DNA from: Acidobacteriota bacterium
Lineage (GTDB): Bacteria; Acidobacteriota; Blastocatellia; Pyrinomonadales; Pyrinomonadaceae
DNA length: 64,000 nt
Reading direction: 5' to 3'
Assembly: GCA_016700175.1 (NCBI GenBank)
Contig: CP065003.1
Span: 2,924,001-2,988,000, forward strand
Shown here: positions 45,911 to 58,218 of the stretch, piece by piece
How the letters are laid out: every line of letters starts with the position of its first letter
Numbering within the stretch: position 1 is the stretch's first letter
Program-made: the position numbers and the translations under genes
Notes under the pieces: generated by a model
The model's input: the letters and a program-made list of their open reading frames with translations, nothing else
Told to the model about the DNA's origin: nothing
Databases searched by the model: none

Positions 45911-46768
45911 ATGATGAATTACAAGAAAAGAACAAGAACGATCACGGCCGTGCTCGCGCTGTTTGTTTGCGCCGGCGCGGTGAGCGTGTTCGGCCAGCGA
46001 GAGTTCAAAGTGGATGCGGGCGAAAGGATCCGCGTGAGGCTTGAGGATAAGATCAGCTCCAAGAGTTCACAGCCAGGTGACAGGTTTATGTCGAAAGTTA
46101 CGGAACCTGTCTACTCGACCACGGGCGTCGTGGTGATCCCTGAAGGATCGACCGTCGTCGGCCGTGTCGATTCCGTCAAGAAAGCCGAGAAAGGCGGAAA
46201 GCCGGGTACGATCGATGTGAGCTTTGTCGAACTGCGGCTCCCTAACGGGAATGCGAAGGCGATCAACGGATCACTTACCAACCTCGATACCGACGACGCC
46301 AAGAGCGATCCTGAAGGAACGGCTTCGGGCGACAAGATGGAAAACCGCAAGGTGATCTTCATCGGCGGTGGCGGGGCCGGCGGAGCGCTGATCGGAGCGG
46401 CAATCGGCGGCGGAAAGGGCGCATTGATCGGCGGCATTGCCGGAGCGGTCGGAGGATTGCTCGGTGAAAGGCTTACGAAGGGCGAAGAGGCCGAGGTTAA
46501 GGCAGGTACCGAATTCGGGGTCTATCTGAACCGCGAAGTATATCTGCCCAAATTCGATGCGCAAGGCGATTACAGGAACGAAGACTACACCCCGCCGCCG
46601 GCAGGAGAGTTCAGGACGTATGTCGTCCAGCCCGGCGATACTCTTGGAAAGATCAGCATACGGTTCTACGGAACGTCGAGCCGCTATATGGATATCTACA
46701 ACGCGAACCGTGACAAACTGTCCAGCCCGGGCAGCCTGACGGTCGGCCAGGAACTCAGGATCCCCTGA
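45911..46768 (+). CDS. LysM-domain periplasmic protein with a glycine-zipper segment
   Basis: A signal peptide (ITAVLALFVCAGAVSVFGQ) is followed by a beta-rich domain (about 32-135), a glycine-zipper stretch (about 150-185, GGAGGALIGAAIGGGKGALI) that may insert in a membrane, and a C-terminal LysM domain (about 236-285, YVVQPGDTLGKISIRFYG). LysM binds peptidoglycan. The start is one of two tandem ATGs after GGAAGG. A terminator follows directly. Confidence 0.85.
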   Translation: MMNYKKRTRTITAVLALFVCAGAVSVFGQREFKVDAGERIRVRLEDKISSKSSQPGDRFMSKVTEPVYSTTGVVVIPEGSTVVGRVDSVKKAEKGGKPGTIDVSFVELRLPNGNAKAINGSLTNLDTDDAKSDPEGTASGDKMENRKVIFIGGGGAGGALIGAAIGGGKGALIGGIAGAVGGLLGERLTKGEEAEVKAGTEFGVYLNREVYLPKFDAQGDYRNEDYTPPPAGEFRTYVVQPGDTLGKISIRFYGTSSRYMDIYNANRDKLSSPGSLTVGQELRIP

Positions 46769-46786
46769 GCGAATGCCGGATCACAA

Positions 46787-46824
46787 ATACAAAAGCCGCC
46801 TTTCGGGGCGGCTTTTTCATTGCG
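46787..46824. terminator. Bidirectional terminator between the LysM gene and ispH
   Basis: AAAGCCGCC pairs with GGCGGCTTT over a TTTCGG loop, with A- and T-runs outside. It serves both convergent genes. Confidence 0.9.
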
Positions 46825-46841
46825 CTGGATTTGAACCGGAA

Positions 46842-47678
46842 TCAAAGGTTTTCGAGCTTTGCAACGACCCTGTCGATCAGCCATTTCGGCGTAGATGCGC
46901 CTGCAGTGACTCCGACCGTCTCAACCCCGTCAAGATCCGCCGGATCGATGTCCTCGTCGGTCTGGATCAAGAAGCTCTTCTCGCACTGCTCCTTGCAAAC
47001 GGTCAGGAGCTTGCGGCTGTTCGACGAGTGGTTTCCGCCGATTATATAGAAAGCGTCGACCTCTCCGGCAAGAGCGCGTGCCGCGTCCTGACGATCGCGG
47101 GTCGCGGAACAGATGGTGTTGATGACCTGCGTCTCGCCTTCCGCGATGGACTTGATCGCCTCGGCCGTGTCGAAGAAGGTCTTTGCCTTGATGGTCGTCT
47201 GCGAAACCACCAGCGGATTTCTAAGCTTTGGAAGGCCTCCGATCTCCGTTTCATCCCGGATGACGAAGGCGTGCTCGGGCGCATATCCCTTCACGCCGAT
47301 CATCTCGGGGTGATCGGGATTGCCCACGACGATCACGTGGCGGTTCTCTTCCGCGGCTCGCGATGCCAGCCTTTGGACCCTCGTAACGAAGGGGCAGGTC
47401 GCGTCGACGACCTTGGAAGCCTTTTCCTGGAGCTCGGCCTGGACCTGCGGCGTGACGCCGTGCGCCCTGATCACGGCCGTTTCGCCCCGTCCGATCTGCA
47501 CGGGTTCATTGATCGTCGAAACGCCTTTGGCGCCAAGCCTTTCCATTTCCTGCTCATTGTGGATAAGGGGCCCGAGCGTTCGGACCGTCTCGTTCTTGGA
47601 GAGCGACTCCTCGACCATGTCGACGGCGCGCTCGACCCCAAAACAGAATCCGTATTCGTCAGCTAGCAGTACTCTCAT
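46842..47678 (-). CDS. ispH: 4-hydroxy-3-methylbut-2-enyl diphosphate reductase IspH
   Basis: IspH (LytB) makes IPP and DMAPP in the last step of the MEP isoprenoid pathway, using an iron-sulfur cluster. The three cluster cysteines are in GFCFGVERAVD (N-terminus), VDATCPFVTRVQ (about 95) and NTICSATRDRQDA (about 190). The acid/base segments GVTAGASTP near the end and the 278-residue length are normal. It stands alone; other MEP genes are not in the window. Confidence 0.96.
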   Translation of the reverse strand: MRVLLADEYGFCFGVERAVDMVEESLSKNETVRTLGPLIHNEQEMERLGAKGVSTINEPVQIGRGETAVIRAHGVTPQVQAELQEKASKVVDATCPFVTRVQRLASRAAEENRHVIVVGNPDHPEMIGVKGYAPEHAFVIRDETEIGGLPKLRNPLVVSQTTIKAKTFFDTAEAIKSIAEGETQVINTICSATRDRQDAARALAGEVDAFYIIGGNHSSNSRKLLTVCKEQCEKSFLIQTDEDIDPADLDGVETVGVTAGASTPKWLIDRVVAKLENL

Positions 47679-47788
47679 ATAAACCTCAATGCGTTCGGCG
47701 TACGAAAGGAAATCATATCAAATGAGCCGTGCCTGTGTAAGCCTTCCGCCCTATCGTAATGTTCTTCGAGCCGAGAGAAGGAAGAGAT

Positions 47789-49678
47789 TCAGCGTATCGG
47801 ATCCCGCAAAACGATCTCCGCGGCCTCGCGCGCGGCATCGGCCGCTTCCGGCTTCGAAGTTCGCAAGTGTGCGATCTGCATCAGCGCTTCTCCGGTTCTC
47901 GAAAGCAGCCGTACGAGGTCGCCCTCTTCGGCTCTCGTATTCCGGACCAGGCTTTCCCAGGTCGAGCCGCGAGCCCAGTTCTCGGCCGTGGCCGCCGCCG
48001 AAAGATTGATCTCGTCCGCCGGCTCGACCCCGAGTTCCCATTCCACGCGCGATACTTCGTAGATGACGTCTTCAAACGCGGTAAGCACTCCGAGCAGTTT
48101 CGGGGACGGGTCGAGGCTCCCGTAGTCCCTGTCGGGATCGGCCGCCAGAGCGGCCATGAATCCTGCGACCTCCCCGATCTCCAGTTTTCCGAACAGATCC
48201 TCTTTCAGCGCCTCGCCGACAAGCAGCGGCCGGTCGAGCCTAAGGTCGGCGAGCCATTTCCCATCTTCCGTAACGGACTGCCCGGTGAAATCCAGGTAGC
48301 CATAGTAATCAAGCACTCTCGCCCTCTGCTCGAATGGCGTCCAGATTCCGCTTCTCAGTCCTTCTATGTCACGAAGGACAAGCTCGTATCCGAACACGCG
48401 CTCAGCACTCTGCCACAGCAGGGCCTCTGCGGCTTCGCGTTTCTCACTGTCCAGGCCGTCCGGGACCATCTTCGCAAAAAGATCATCGATCAGCCTCACC
48501 GCGTCTTTCGGATCTTCTTTCTTCAGCGAAGGCTTTGGTTCACGCACGATAGGGTTTCGGCCTTCGTAGATGTCGTCGAAAGCTTTTTCGATGGAGTTCT
48601 CGTCGAGAGGATATTTCTTGGCGTAGACACGGCCGATCTTCGAAAGCGAGATCGAGGTCCCGCGACCGTCGTCACGCATCGCCATCACCTTGTCGCCGAA
48701 CACATTCAGAACAAGCAGGAACTGGCGTCCGCTCTTGCTCTTGGAGACTACCCGTCCTTCCGTAACATTTTTTTTGAGCCAGGCGTAGCGCATTTGAGAT
48801 CGTGTTTCCGGAAGCTTCTCCTCAAGCCGGCTCTTTGCGGCGGCAAGCCTCTCGAATCCGATCGCGTTCTCGACCGGGATCGAGATGCCGTCGACGTTCA
48901 GCTCCCTGTCCAGCTTTTGCTTCTTCTTTTCCGCCTTGTCCTCGAGCGAAGCGATCCGGTGCGATATGTCGCGAAAGGCGAAGCTGCGTTCGGCGATGTC
49001 GCGCACCTGGTCGAAACTGCCGAAGGCGTCGAGCAGGTTCAGGAGGTTCGTGTACGTCGCCCTGAACTTGCTCTCCAGCGGATCCGCGGGCGAGTTCAGC
49101 AGTTCGGCGATCTTCCCAGGATCCTGGAACTTGCCCGGAGCCAGGATTATGAATCCGACGTTGTCCTTTCCCCGACGCCCGGCGCGTCCGGTCATCTGCT
49201 GCAGTTCGCTCGCCATAAGCGGCCGCCAGCCGTCATTCCCGCGAGTGTCTGCGTTCGCAACTACGACGGTCCGGGCCGGGAAATCAACTCCTGCCGCGAC
49301 CGTGGACGTCGCGAAGATCGCGTTCAGAAGCCCCGCTGACATCATCGATTCGACAAGGAGTTTCCAGGAAGGGAGGTGGCCCGCGTGGTGCGAGGCGATC
49401 CCAGCGTTGACAAGAATGCTTCTGTGCTTGTGACGGCGCACTTCCGGATTGTCTTCTGCGTATCGGTCGAACATCGATTGGCGTTCGGACTGTTTCGAGA
49501 GGTCCGCCCGGAAGGTCCTGTCGAGCGCAACCTCGGTCGCCGACTCGTCGCACTTTCTTCTCGAAGGCACGAAGACGATCGCAGGCAGGAGATTGTGGTT
49601 CCTGAGCGCTGTGATCAGCTTCGGTGGCGGAATGTCGGGAAGATCGTATCTCATCAGGTTTCTGGGATCAGGGACCAA
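47789..49678 (-). CDS. Ski2-like DEAD/DEAH helicase, C-terminal part (split gene)
   Basis: This is the second RecA-like domain plus the C-terminal part of an RNA/DNA helicase. The ASHHAGHLPSWK motif, FATSTVAAGVDFPARTVV (motif V) and QMTGRAGRRGKD (motif VI) are intact. It opens at a TTG and directly continues the family sequence of the 49793-50638 gene after a 114-base interruption with seven in-frame stops. Whether it is translated on its own is unknown. The last 350 residues include a helical, coiled-coil-like segment (EDKAEKKKQKLDREL). Confidence 0.75.
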   Translation of the reverse strand: MVPDPRNLMRYDLPDIPPPKLITALRNHNLLPAIVFVPSRRKCDESATEVALDRTFRADLSKQSERQSMFDRYAEDNPEVRRHKHRSILVNAGIASHHAGHLPSWKLLVESMMSAGLLNAIFATSTVAAGVDFPARTVVVANADTRGNDGWRPLMASELQQMTGRAGRRGKDNVGFIILAPGKFQDPGKIAELLNSPADPLESKFRATYTNLLNLLDAFGSFDQVRDIAERSFAFRDISHRIASLEDKAEKKKQKLDRELNVDGISIPVENAIGFERLAAAKSRLEEKLPETRSQMRYAWLKKNVTEGRVVSKSKSGRQFLLVLNVFGDKVMAMRDDGRGTSISLSKIGRVYAKKYPLDENSIEKAFDDIYEGRNPIVREPKPSLKKEDPKDAVRLIDDLFAKMVPDGLDSEKREAAEALLWQSAERVFGYELVLRDIEGLRSGIWTPFEQRARVLDYYGYLDFTGQSVTEDGKWLADLRLDRPLLVGEALKEDLFGKLEIGEVAGFMAALAADPDRDYGSLDPSPKLLGVLTAFEDVIYEVSRVEWELGVEPADEINLSAAATAENWARGSTWESLVRNTRAEEGDLVRLLSRTGEALMQIAHLRTSKPEAADAAREAAEIVLRDPIR

Positions 49679-49792
49679 AGATCAATTACTGTGGCTCGGG
49701 TATCGACTAGCAGGGTTCATTGCCAACTATCAACCATCAATTTCCCTAGTCCTCATTACTCATCACCCTCCGCTCGTCACTCAATACTCGGA
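49679..49792 (-). other. Stop-rich 114-base interruption of the helicase gene
   Basis: Between the two helicase parts lies sequence that keeps the same phase (114 = 38 codons) but contains TGA or TAG seven times. It reads like intergenic repeat debris, e.g. GATGGTTGATAGTTGGCAAT, similar in wording to the arms of the repeat at 13681-13860. No target duplication is obvious. Confidence 0.6.
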
Positions 49793-50638
49793 TCATCGCC
49801 TGCCCCTTCTATTGAACTGTTCGATCTGGCGGTTGAACTTGCCGTCGTTTCCGAGGAGCGGGAATAACTGAAGGTTGGGGGCAAGGAATGCCGCACGGAG
49901 CTCCACCGGCCGGTCGCCGGCTCGGTCTATCACGCGCACTTTCGTCCCGCGCGTTTCACGGATCCAGGCGGCGAACTCTCCGGCGTTGCCTATGGTCGCT
50001 GACAACAAAAGAATGCGGACCCTCGGAGGCGTGAGGATTATCGACTCTTCCCAGACGTGACCGCGGTAGTCGTCTGCCAGGTAGTGAGCTTCGTCGAGGA
50101 TCAGAAAGTCGGTATCGATCATTTCCCCGCCGCGAAGCGCGTCGAAAACCTGGTTCCTGTAGATCTCGGTCGTCCCGACGATAAGCGGAGCACGCGAGTT
50201 CTCTTTTCTGTCGCCTGTGAGAATACCGACGTTCCCGGCTCCGAACTCATTGCTGAATTCCACGTACTTCGAATTCGTCAGAGCTTTGAGAGGTGTCGTA
50301 TACCAGGCACGTTTGTCTTGCTCGAGCAGCCGGCGGATCTCTTCTCTCGCGATCCAGGTCTTGCCGCTTCCGGTCGGTGCAGTGACAAGCACATCTTCCG
50401 TTTCGATCGCGGCGAGCGCCTCCGTCTGGAAATCATCCGGCACGAACGGCGTCGGCTCGGGGGTGCCGATCCCCGAAAGGAGATCCTCAACTGCCTTAAG
50501 TTGGGCCGGCGAATACGAGGGTGCGTGCCGTTCTGCAAATCTATCGTGATGTTGCCGTTCACCGCTCCTGCCGCGGCGTTTGTAAGGCTTGCCCTTGCTT
50601 CCGGAATTCCCGGCTTTGCGGCGGTCTTTTCGTGCCAT
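49793..50638 (-). CDS. Ski2-like DEAD/DEAH helicase, N-terminal part (split gene)
   Basis: The first RecA-like domain of the same helicase: a Q-motif-like segment (FVPDDFQTEALAAI), Walker A APTGSGKTW, DEAH box LDEAHYLADDY and motif III LLLSATIG. The basic N-terminus is Lys/Arg-rich. It ends at a TGA after IEQFNRRGRR, exactly where the linker to the second domain should continue. Start chosen at MARKDRRK (50638); the frame opens at 50710. Alone it could bind and hydrolyse ATP but not unwind. Confidence 0.75.
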   Translation of the reverse strand: MARKDRRKAGNSGSKGKPYKRRGRSGERQHHDRFAERHAPSYSPAQLKAVEDLLSGIGTPEPTPFVPDDFQTEALAAIETEDVLVTAPTGSGKTWIAREEIRRLLEQDKRAWYTTPLKALTNSKYVEFSNEFGAGNVGILTGDRKENSRAPLIVGTTEIYRNQVFDALRGGEMIDTDFLILDEAHYLADDYRGHVWEESIILTPPRVRILLLSATIGNAGEFAAWIRETRGTKVRVIDRAGDRPVELRAAFLAPNLQLFPLLGNDGKFNRQIEQFNRRGRR

Positions 50639-50802
50639 ATGGACGATGTTAATTGTTTGCGCGACACGTGTCGAATTCTTTGTTGGGCAACCCAAAAGTG
50701 ATAACATCAACGATTGCTCCGCAACTATAGAGCGGGACAGTGCGTCTTAGAGGCTTTAACGCCAACAAGCCGGTTTTTCTAGCTTCAGACCGTAATACAG
50801 GT

Positions 50803-52092
50803 ATGCAGGACAAGGATTTCCTTCAGGGCTACGAAGTACGGAACCTCGATTTCAGCCCGAGAATGTACAAGATCTTCGCGATAGCGGCGATCGTCAATTT
50901 CATAGGCCTCTTCGCGATCGGTCAAACGAACATGCTCGCCCGGAGCGCGTGCGAAAGCCCGTTCGTCAACCGCATCTGCACAGTGCTCGACACGGTCTAT
51001 TTCAGCACCAAGATGCTGACGACCGACACCGGCTACGTGGTCGAAGAGTACGCGGAGAGCAAGATCAAGGAATCCGACGTGGTCTGGATCGACCAGACAA
51101 ACGTTGAGCCTTCGCTCAGTTATCCCGCCGGCTATTTCCAGATCGCGAACCGGGATGAGCTTGCGATGCTTGAGCAGAACGGGCTCGAGGCGTTTCCCTC
51201 CGATCCGATCACGCCGATCCAGCCTCCGCCGCCCCCGATACTTCCTCCGTCGAGGCCGAATCTGGACGATCCGCTGTCGAGGCGCCAGAATCTTCCGAGA
51301 CGAAAAGGCAGCCTGATCGAGGGCGATCTTCCGGAAGACACAGATACGAGCGAGGACGGCAAGAAACCGAATGACGATGCTGTCGCGGACAAGGATAAGA
51401 CCAACGACAAGCCTGAGATGGTCGATCCCCCGGGTTCGGCGCCTGTTGTCGAGATCAACAAGAAGCCGCTCTACGACTTTGTCGACACAACGCTCGCGAA
51501 GGTTAACTCGAACCGGGTCGATCTGCGCCGGCCGTTCAAAGTCGTTATGAACGCTTACATCAACGACGATGGAAGGCTTGATATCGAAAAGTCGCGCTGG
51601 ATCTCCACGGAAGAGGAAGGCGACCCGGAGATGATCCTTGTCGCGAAGGACGCGGTTGAGAAGATAGGCGACAGCGGCTGGCTCGTTTACCTGACCAAGG
51701 CCGACATCAAGAACGTGCGCATCGTGTTCTACCAGGACGAGGAGTCCTTGGCGGCGGACGTTACGGCAATCATGCCCAGTGATAATCGAGCGCGAAGCAC
51801 GGCGGTACAGTTTGCGGGATACATACAGGCCGCGATCTTTGCGCACAACAACAACATCAAGAAGTTCAAGGACGACGAGCTGACGCTTCTGAAGGCAGCC
51901 GGGGTCGAGAGCGAGCGCAATCTTCTCAAGATCAAGTTCAACCTTAAGAAAGAGGTCGCGCACCCGATCATCAATACCAGGCTGCGAGAATACCAGGCGG
52001 ACAAGGCCAAGCAGCAGCCAACGGGGCCTACCCCGAAGCAGCCGAACGGAAGCATCGAGAAGTCGAACGCGGGCAACCGCGCCGACCGCTGA
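50803..52092 (+). CDS. Membrane-anchored protein of unknown function, 429 aa
   Basis: I do not recognise the family. One membrane helix (about 22-41, YKIFAIAAIVNFIGLFAIG) near the N-terminus is followed by a proline-rich linker (about 140-170, PIQPPPPPILPPSRPN), an acidic Asp/Glu-rich segment (about 180-210), and a mixed alpha/beta domain (about 220-395). The C-terminal tail is Lys/Pro/Gln-rich. The start is uncertain: a GTG at 50740 is possible. It is divergent from the helicase gene, and a terminator follows. Confidence 0.6.
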   Translation: MQDKDFLQGYEVRNLDFSPRMYKIFAIAAIVNFIGLFAIGQTNMLARSACESPFVNRICTVLDTVYFSTKMLTTDTGYVVEEYAESKIKESDVVWIDQTNVEPSLSYPAGYFQIANRDELAMLEQNGLEAFPSDPITPIQPPPPPILPPSRPNLDDPLSRRQNLPRRKGSLIEGDLPEDTDTSEDGKKPNDDAVADKDKTNDKPEMVDPPGSAPVVEINKKPLYDFVDTTLAKVNSNRVDLRRPFKVVMNAYINDDGRLDIEKSRWISTEEEGDPEMILVAKDAVEKIGDSGWLVYLTKADIKNVRIVFYQDEESLAADVTAIMPSDNRARSTAVQFAGYIQAAIFAHNNNIKKFKDDELTLLKAAGVESERNLLKIKFNLKKEVAHPIINTRLREYQADKAKQQPTGPTPKQPNGSIEKSNAGNRADR

Positions 52093-52119
52093 TCACGCCG
52101 TGTGTTTACCGATCGATCC

Positions 52120-52155
52120 GGCCGGCCGCCCGTTTTTCGGGAAGCCGGCCTTTCG
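52120..52155 (+). terminator. Terminator after the 50803-52092 gene
   Basis: GGCCGGC pairs with GCCGGCC, with a second inner stem CCCG/CGGG around TTTTT; a short T run follows. Confidence 0.75.
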
Positions 52156-52229
52156 AGGTTTAAGGCGGGCGCCGCCGACACGGACTTAAGGCTTTCGATA
52201 TGCCTGTTGTAGAATAATCAAGGCCTGGA

Positions 52230-52589
52230 ATGAAGAAGAGAACCCAAAACCCGATCTACATCGCCACCACGATAACGGTGTATCTGGGCCTTGTGCTCGT
52301 CGGGGCTTCTCCGCAGGTCCTTGCGCATTCAAGCTTCTCGAGTGACACGCAGTCCAGGATCTTCGAACTTACTACGAAGACCCAGAGCGTGCTTTCCAAG
52401 CTAAAACTCCGTGAAGAGAACGATAGCGATGATTTTCCTTCGTTCTCACTCTACGGATTCAGTTCCGAATGCGAAGTTCGCTGGTGTCTTTTCGGCGGCC
52501 CGCAAAATGCGCTCGCGGCGGCTCCCGAATTCAGTTATTCTAACGAACAGATCCTCACTGTCTCAAACCTTCCCAGAGCCTCTATATAA
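52230..52589 (+). CDS. Hypothetical secreted protein, 119 aa
   Basis: An N-terminal hydrophobic segment (YIATTITVYLGLVLVGASPQVLA) resembles a signal peptide. The mature part is short, with one Cys pair (ECEVRWCLFGG) and no recognised domain. A second frame covering the same region lacks such features. It lies 159 bases before secA. Confidence 0.55.
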   Translation: MKKRTQNPIYIATTITVYLGLVLVGASPQVLAHSSFSSDTQSRIFELTTKTQSVLSKLKLREENDSDDFPSFSLYGFSSECEVRWCLFGGPQNALAAAPEFSYSNEQILTVSNLPRASI

Positions 52590-52748
52590 CGGCCATCTGT
52601 CCGCGGATTCCTTGCGTTTCCGTTTCCGCGGAGAATCTGTAAACTCATTCGTTTCGCTGCCTGTTCGGCGGCGGAACTGTAATCGTCAAGGCACCGGTTC
52701 TATCCGGCTGCCGGAACTGACCGCACAGGCGGTCGCAGAAGAGGATTT

Positions 52749-55553
<2,805 letters not shown>

Positions 55554-55584
55554 CAGGTAAAAAGTGAAAAGTGAAAAGTTATAG

Positions 55585-55615
55585 AGCGGCGTCGAAAGGC
55601 GCCGCTTGTTTTGTG
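55585..55615 (+). terminator. Terminator after secA
   Basis: AGCGGCG-TC pairs with GG-CGCCGCT around a GAAA tetraloop, followed by TGTTTTG. It starts 31 bases after the stop. Confidence 0.75.
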
Positions 55616-55764
55616 TATGATGAGGATCGAATGGAACCCTTGGTCTTCGCTAAACGGCCGCGGCGAGATTTCTTGGCCTAAGGTAGATTTTGTGTGAATA
55701 TTCTTTGTCGGCGGTTGCCGGATCAATGAGTGACGAATACTCACCATCGGTTGAAGATAGCAAA

Positions 55765-56760
55765 ATGAGAGAGTCCATAAGAAATTCGATCATCTCTGCA
55801 ATTCTGTTGTTTATCTTTCAGTTCAATGTCTTTCCGCAGGAGGGGTTCGACCGTAGTTTCAAACTCTTTCAGGAAGGTAGGTACAAAGAGTCCGTAGCTC
55901 TGTTGGAGTCGCTTTCAAAGCAAGACGAAGGGAATCCCCGGATCTGGAATCTCCTGGGATTGAACTACGCCCAGCTAGGGGAATCGAAAGCGGCCCGCAA
56001 GGCCTTAAGAAAAGCGGTCAAATACGATCCGTCCAGCATTCTTTACCGCGGAAATCTTGCGACGATGTACATTTCCGATGGTGAATTTGAGGATGCCGAA
56101 GATGAATTTGAGGAGATTCTGAAGCTCACGCCGACTGACGCAAATTCCTTCTACTACCGAGGCGTTGCGCGTTACTACGACTTCGACCGCCCAAAGGCGA
56201 TCGAAGATGCGGACAAGGCTCTGGAGATCGAGCCGGCATTCACAAAAGCGGTCTTTTTAAAGATGGACGCAACGTTGACGGAACTTGTAGCTGAGTCAAA
56301 GGATGGGGGCGAAGAATCCAAAATTACCAGAATGGTGGGGTCCGCGAGACAATCTTTGTCGAAATGCCTGGAAATTTGTGCCGACTCCGATCTCAAACAG
56401 GTGCGTGACCGGATTGAAAGCCTAGGTGTCTTCGAGCGGTATCTTCTAAGGAGCGCCGGAGTCGCGATGGCGCCCCTGCCGGACGACGTTTCAAAAAAAG
56501 AGTTGAAAGTTCTCTCAAAACCCCGGCCGGGTTATTCAAACAAGGCAAGGGCCGGGGGTGAATCAGGGACAGTGATCCTCTTAGTTGAGTTCAAAAGTAA
56601 TGGCAATATAGGATATGTCGCTGTCTTTGAGGCACTACGGTATGGGTTGACCGAAAGGGCCATAATCGCAGCGCAAGGAATCCGCTTTGAGCCTTTTGAG
56701 GTCAATGGAAAACCGCAGACGATCCTTAAGTTCATTCACTATCGATTTTCGATATTCTAA
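55765..56760 (+). CDS. TPR protein with C-terminal TonB-like domain, 331 aa
   Basis: A signal peptide (RESIRNSIISAILLFIFQF) leads to tetratricopeptide repeats (about 40-190, YKESVALLESLSKQDEGNPR; FYYRGVARYYDFDRPKAIEDA). A TonB C-terminal-type domain ends the protein (about 245-331, KPRPGYSNKARAGGESGTVI ... GIRFEPFEVNG). No N-terminal TonB membrane/Pro-rich part is present, so it is a periplasmic protein with a TonB-C fold, not TonB itself. The start is uncertain among 55690, 55726 and 55765. The 3' part is AT-richer than the neighbouring genes. Confidence 0.72.
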   Translation: MRESIRNSIISAILLFIFQFNVFPQEGFDRSFKLFQEGRYKESVALLESLSKQDEGNPRIWNLLGLNYAQLGESKAARKALRKAVKYDPSSILYRGNLATMYISDGEFEDAEDEFEEILKLTPTDANSFYYRGVARYYDFDRPKAIEDADKALEIEPAFTKAVFLKMDATLTELVAESKDGGEESKITRMVGSARQSLSKCLEICADSDLKQVRDRIESLGVFERYLLRSAGVAMAPLPDDVSKKELKVLSKPRPGYSNKARAGGESGTVILLVEFKSNGNIGYVAVFEALRYGLTERAIIAAQGIRFEPFEVNGKPQTILKFIHYRFSIF

Positions 56761-56778
56761 ACTCTATACCGGCATTCA

Positions 56779-57376
56779 TCACGCAAGCTTTTTCGCGATC
56801 TTCGCCACGTGCTCGCCCTGAAATCTCGCTATCTCGAGTTCGTTCTCCGAAGGCTGTCGGCTTCCGTCGCTCCCGGCCAGAGTTCCCGCGCCGTAGGGGC
56901 TTCCGCCCGTCATCTCGTCCATGTTCGTAAGCCCCTCGCAGGAATTAGGTACGCCGACGACGACAAATCCAAGGTGTAGAAGTGTGGAGTGGAATGACGT
57001 GATCGTCGTTTCCTGTCCGCCGTGCTGGGTCGCTGTCGAAGTGAACACGCTTCCGAACTTCCCGATCAGCGTTCCGTTCAACCAATGCTTACCCGTCTTG
57101 TCCAGAAAGTTCCGCATCTGAGCGCACATGTTTCCATACCTGGTGGGCGCCGAAGATTATGGCGTCGTAATCCGAAAGCTCGTCCACGGAAGCGATAGGA
57201 GCGTCCTGATCGGTGTATGCGCCTGAATCCTCGAGCACGTCGTCGGGGACAAGCTCCTCGACCCGCTTGATCGTGGTTTTTGCGCCCTCGACCTTTCGGC
57301 AGCCCTCCGCCACCGCCTTCGCCATCGTTTCTGTGTGCCCGTACATGCTGTAATAAAGGACAAGAATTTCCGGCAT
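56779..57376 (-). pseudogene. wrbA: WrbA-type NAD(P)H:quinone oxidoreductase, frameshifted
   Basis: The first 80 residues (MPEILVLYYSMYGHTETMAK ... DYDAIIFGA) and the next frame (MCAQMRNFLDKTGKHW ... TATQHGGQETTI ... GRQPSENELEIARFQGEHV) together make a full flavodoxin-like WrbA. The family reads FGAPTRYGNMCAQ at the joint. Here the bases GGCGCCCACCAGG lack two to keep that frame, so the first part reads FGAHQVWKHV and then ends. Either the gene is inactive, the sequence has an error, or slippage occurs at the C run. WrbA reduces quinones by two electrons and protects against redox cycling. Confidence 0.85.
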
Positions 57377-57513
57377 TGATTTCCTCCAAAAGCTCTAGAG
57401 CAACGGCACTCGCCGGGTAATTCTGTATGGAACAAGACAGTCCGATGCCGGTTTGCGGATCTTGTACTGTCGGATCTTGAGAGGAGTGGGGGTCAAAGAC
57501 TGATCGCTTTGGT

Positions 57514-58011
57514 TCAGCTCCGGCGGAGCCATCGATCGACCACTTTGTTCGCAAAGCGAAAGTGACTTGCGGTGTTGGGTCCGAGATAAGTGGTGAGGGG
57601 ATATTTTCCCGTCCACTTAAAGTGGCCAGGTTCAAGCAGTTGGGCCGGTGACAGGTCTTCCACCAGCGCGAGGATCTCTCTGTATCTCGCCTCGAAGTCC
57701 TCGATCACTACCTGCCTCGGCTTCAGTGCGTGTTCCTCGCGAATTGCCCTGTTCAAACGAGGAGTCTCGTTCCACTTAAAGCCTGGCGCAGGCATCTCCG
57801 GTTTTTTGCCCTCAATTCCCGTCTTATGCCATCCGAGGAACATTCTCTGCCACTCGGCAAGATGAGCGACAAGGTCTTTAAGGTTCCAGCCGGCTCCCCA
57901 AACATCGGGTTCCTCCCATCTTACCGAATCGATTTTGTTGATCTTGGTAGAGAATGACTCGTACTCCTCTGTTACATCAGCAAGAAACGCCTCTTTCGAA
58001 TCGTATCTCAT
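57514..58011 (-). CDS. ClbS/DfsB family four-helix protein, 165 aa
   Basis: The protein matches the ClbS/DfsB (formerly DUF1706) family: GWNLKDLVAHLAEWQRMFLG is the central helix with the conserved HLAEW, and LGPNTASHFRFANKVVDRW ends it. Some members protect against colibactin-like DNA-damaging agents, others have unknown roles. The predicted fold is a DinB-like four-helix bundle. It lies alone on the minus strand between wrbA and the GT4 operon. Confidence 0.8.
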   Translation of the reverse strand: MRYDSKEAFLADVTEEYESFSTKINKIDSVRWEEPDVWGAGWNLKDLVAHLAEWQRMFLGWHKTGIEGKKPEMPAPGFKWNETPRLNRAIREEHALKPRQVVIEDFEARYREILALVEDLSPAQLLEPGHFKWTGKYPLTTYLGPNTASHFRFANKVVDRWLRRS

Positions 58012-58218
58012 AGGTTCGGCCTGGACGACTGATCGGATACTGTCGTCTACCCCGATTCGCTAACCGAAGTTGGAAAAGCACCGGGCGAGTTCCGTAAGAG
58101 GGATGCGAGATAGCCGGGGATGTGTCATCGCTTCGCGACTGTCCACGAATTCACGAGGTGCCGGAACTGCAAAACCCAGCGTCGCAGGCACGACACGCCC
58201 ACCAGACGCCGGTCCCGC

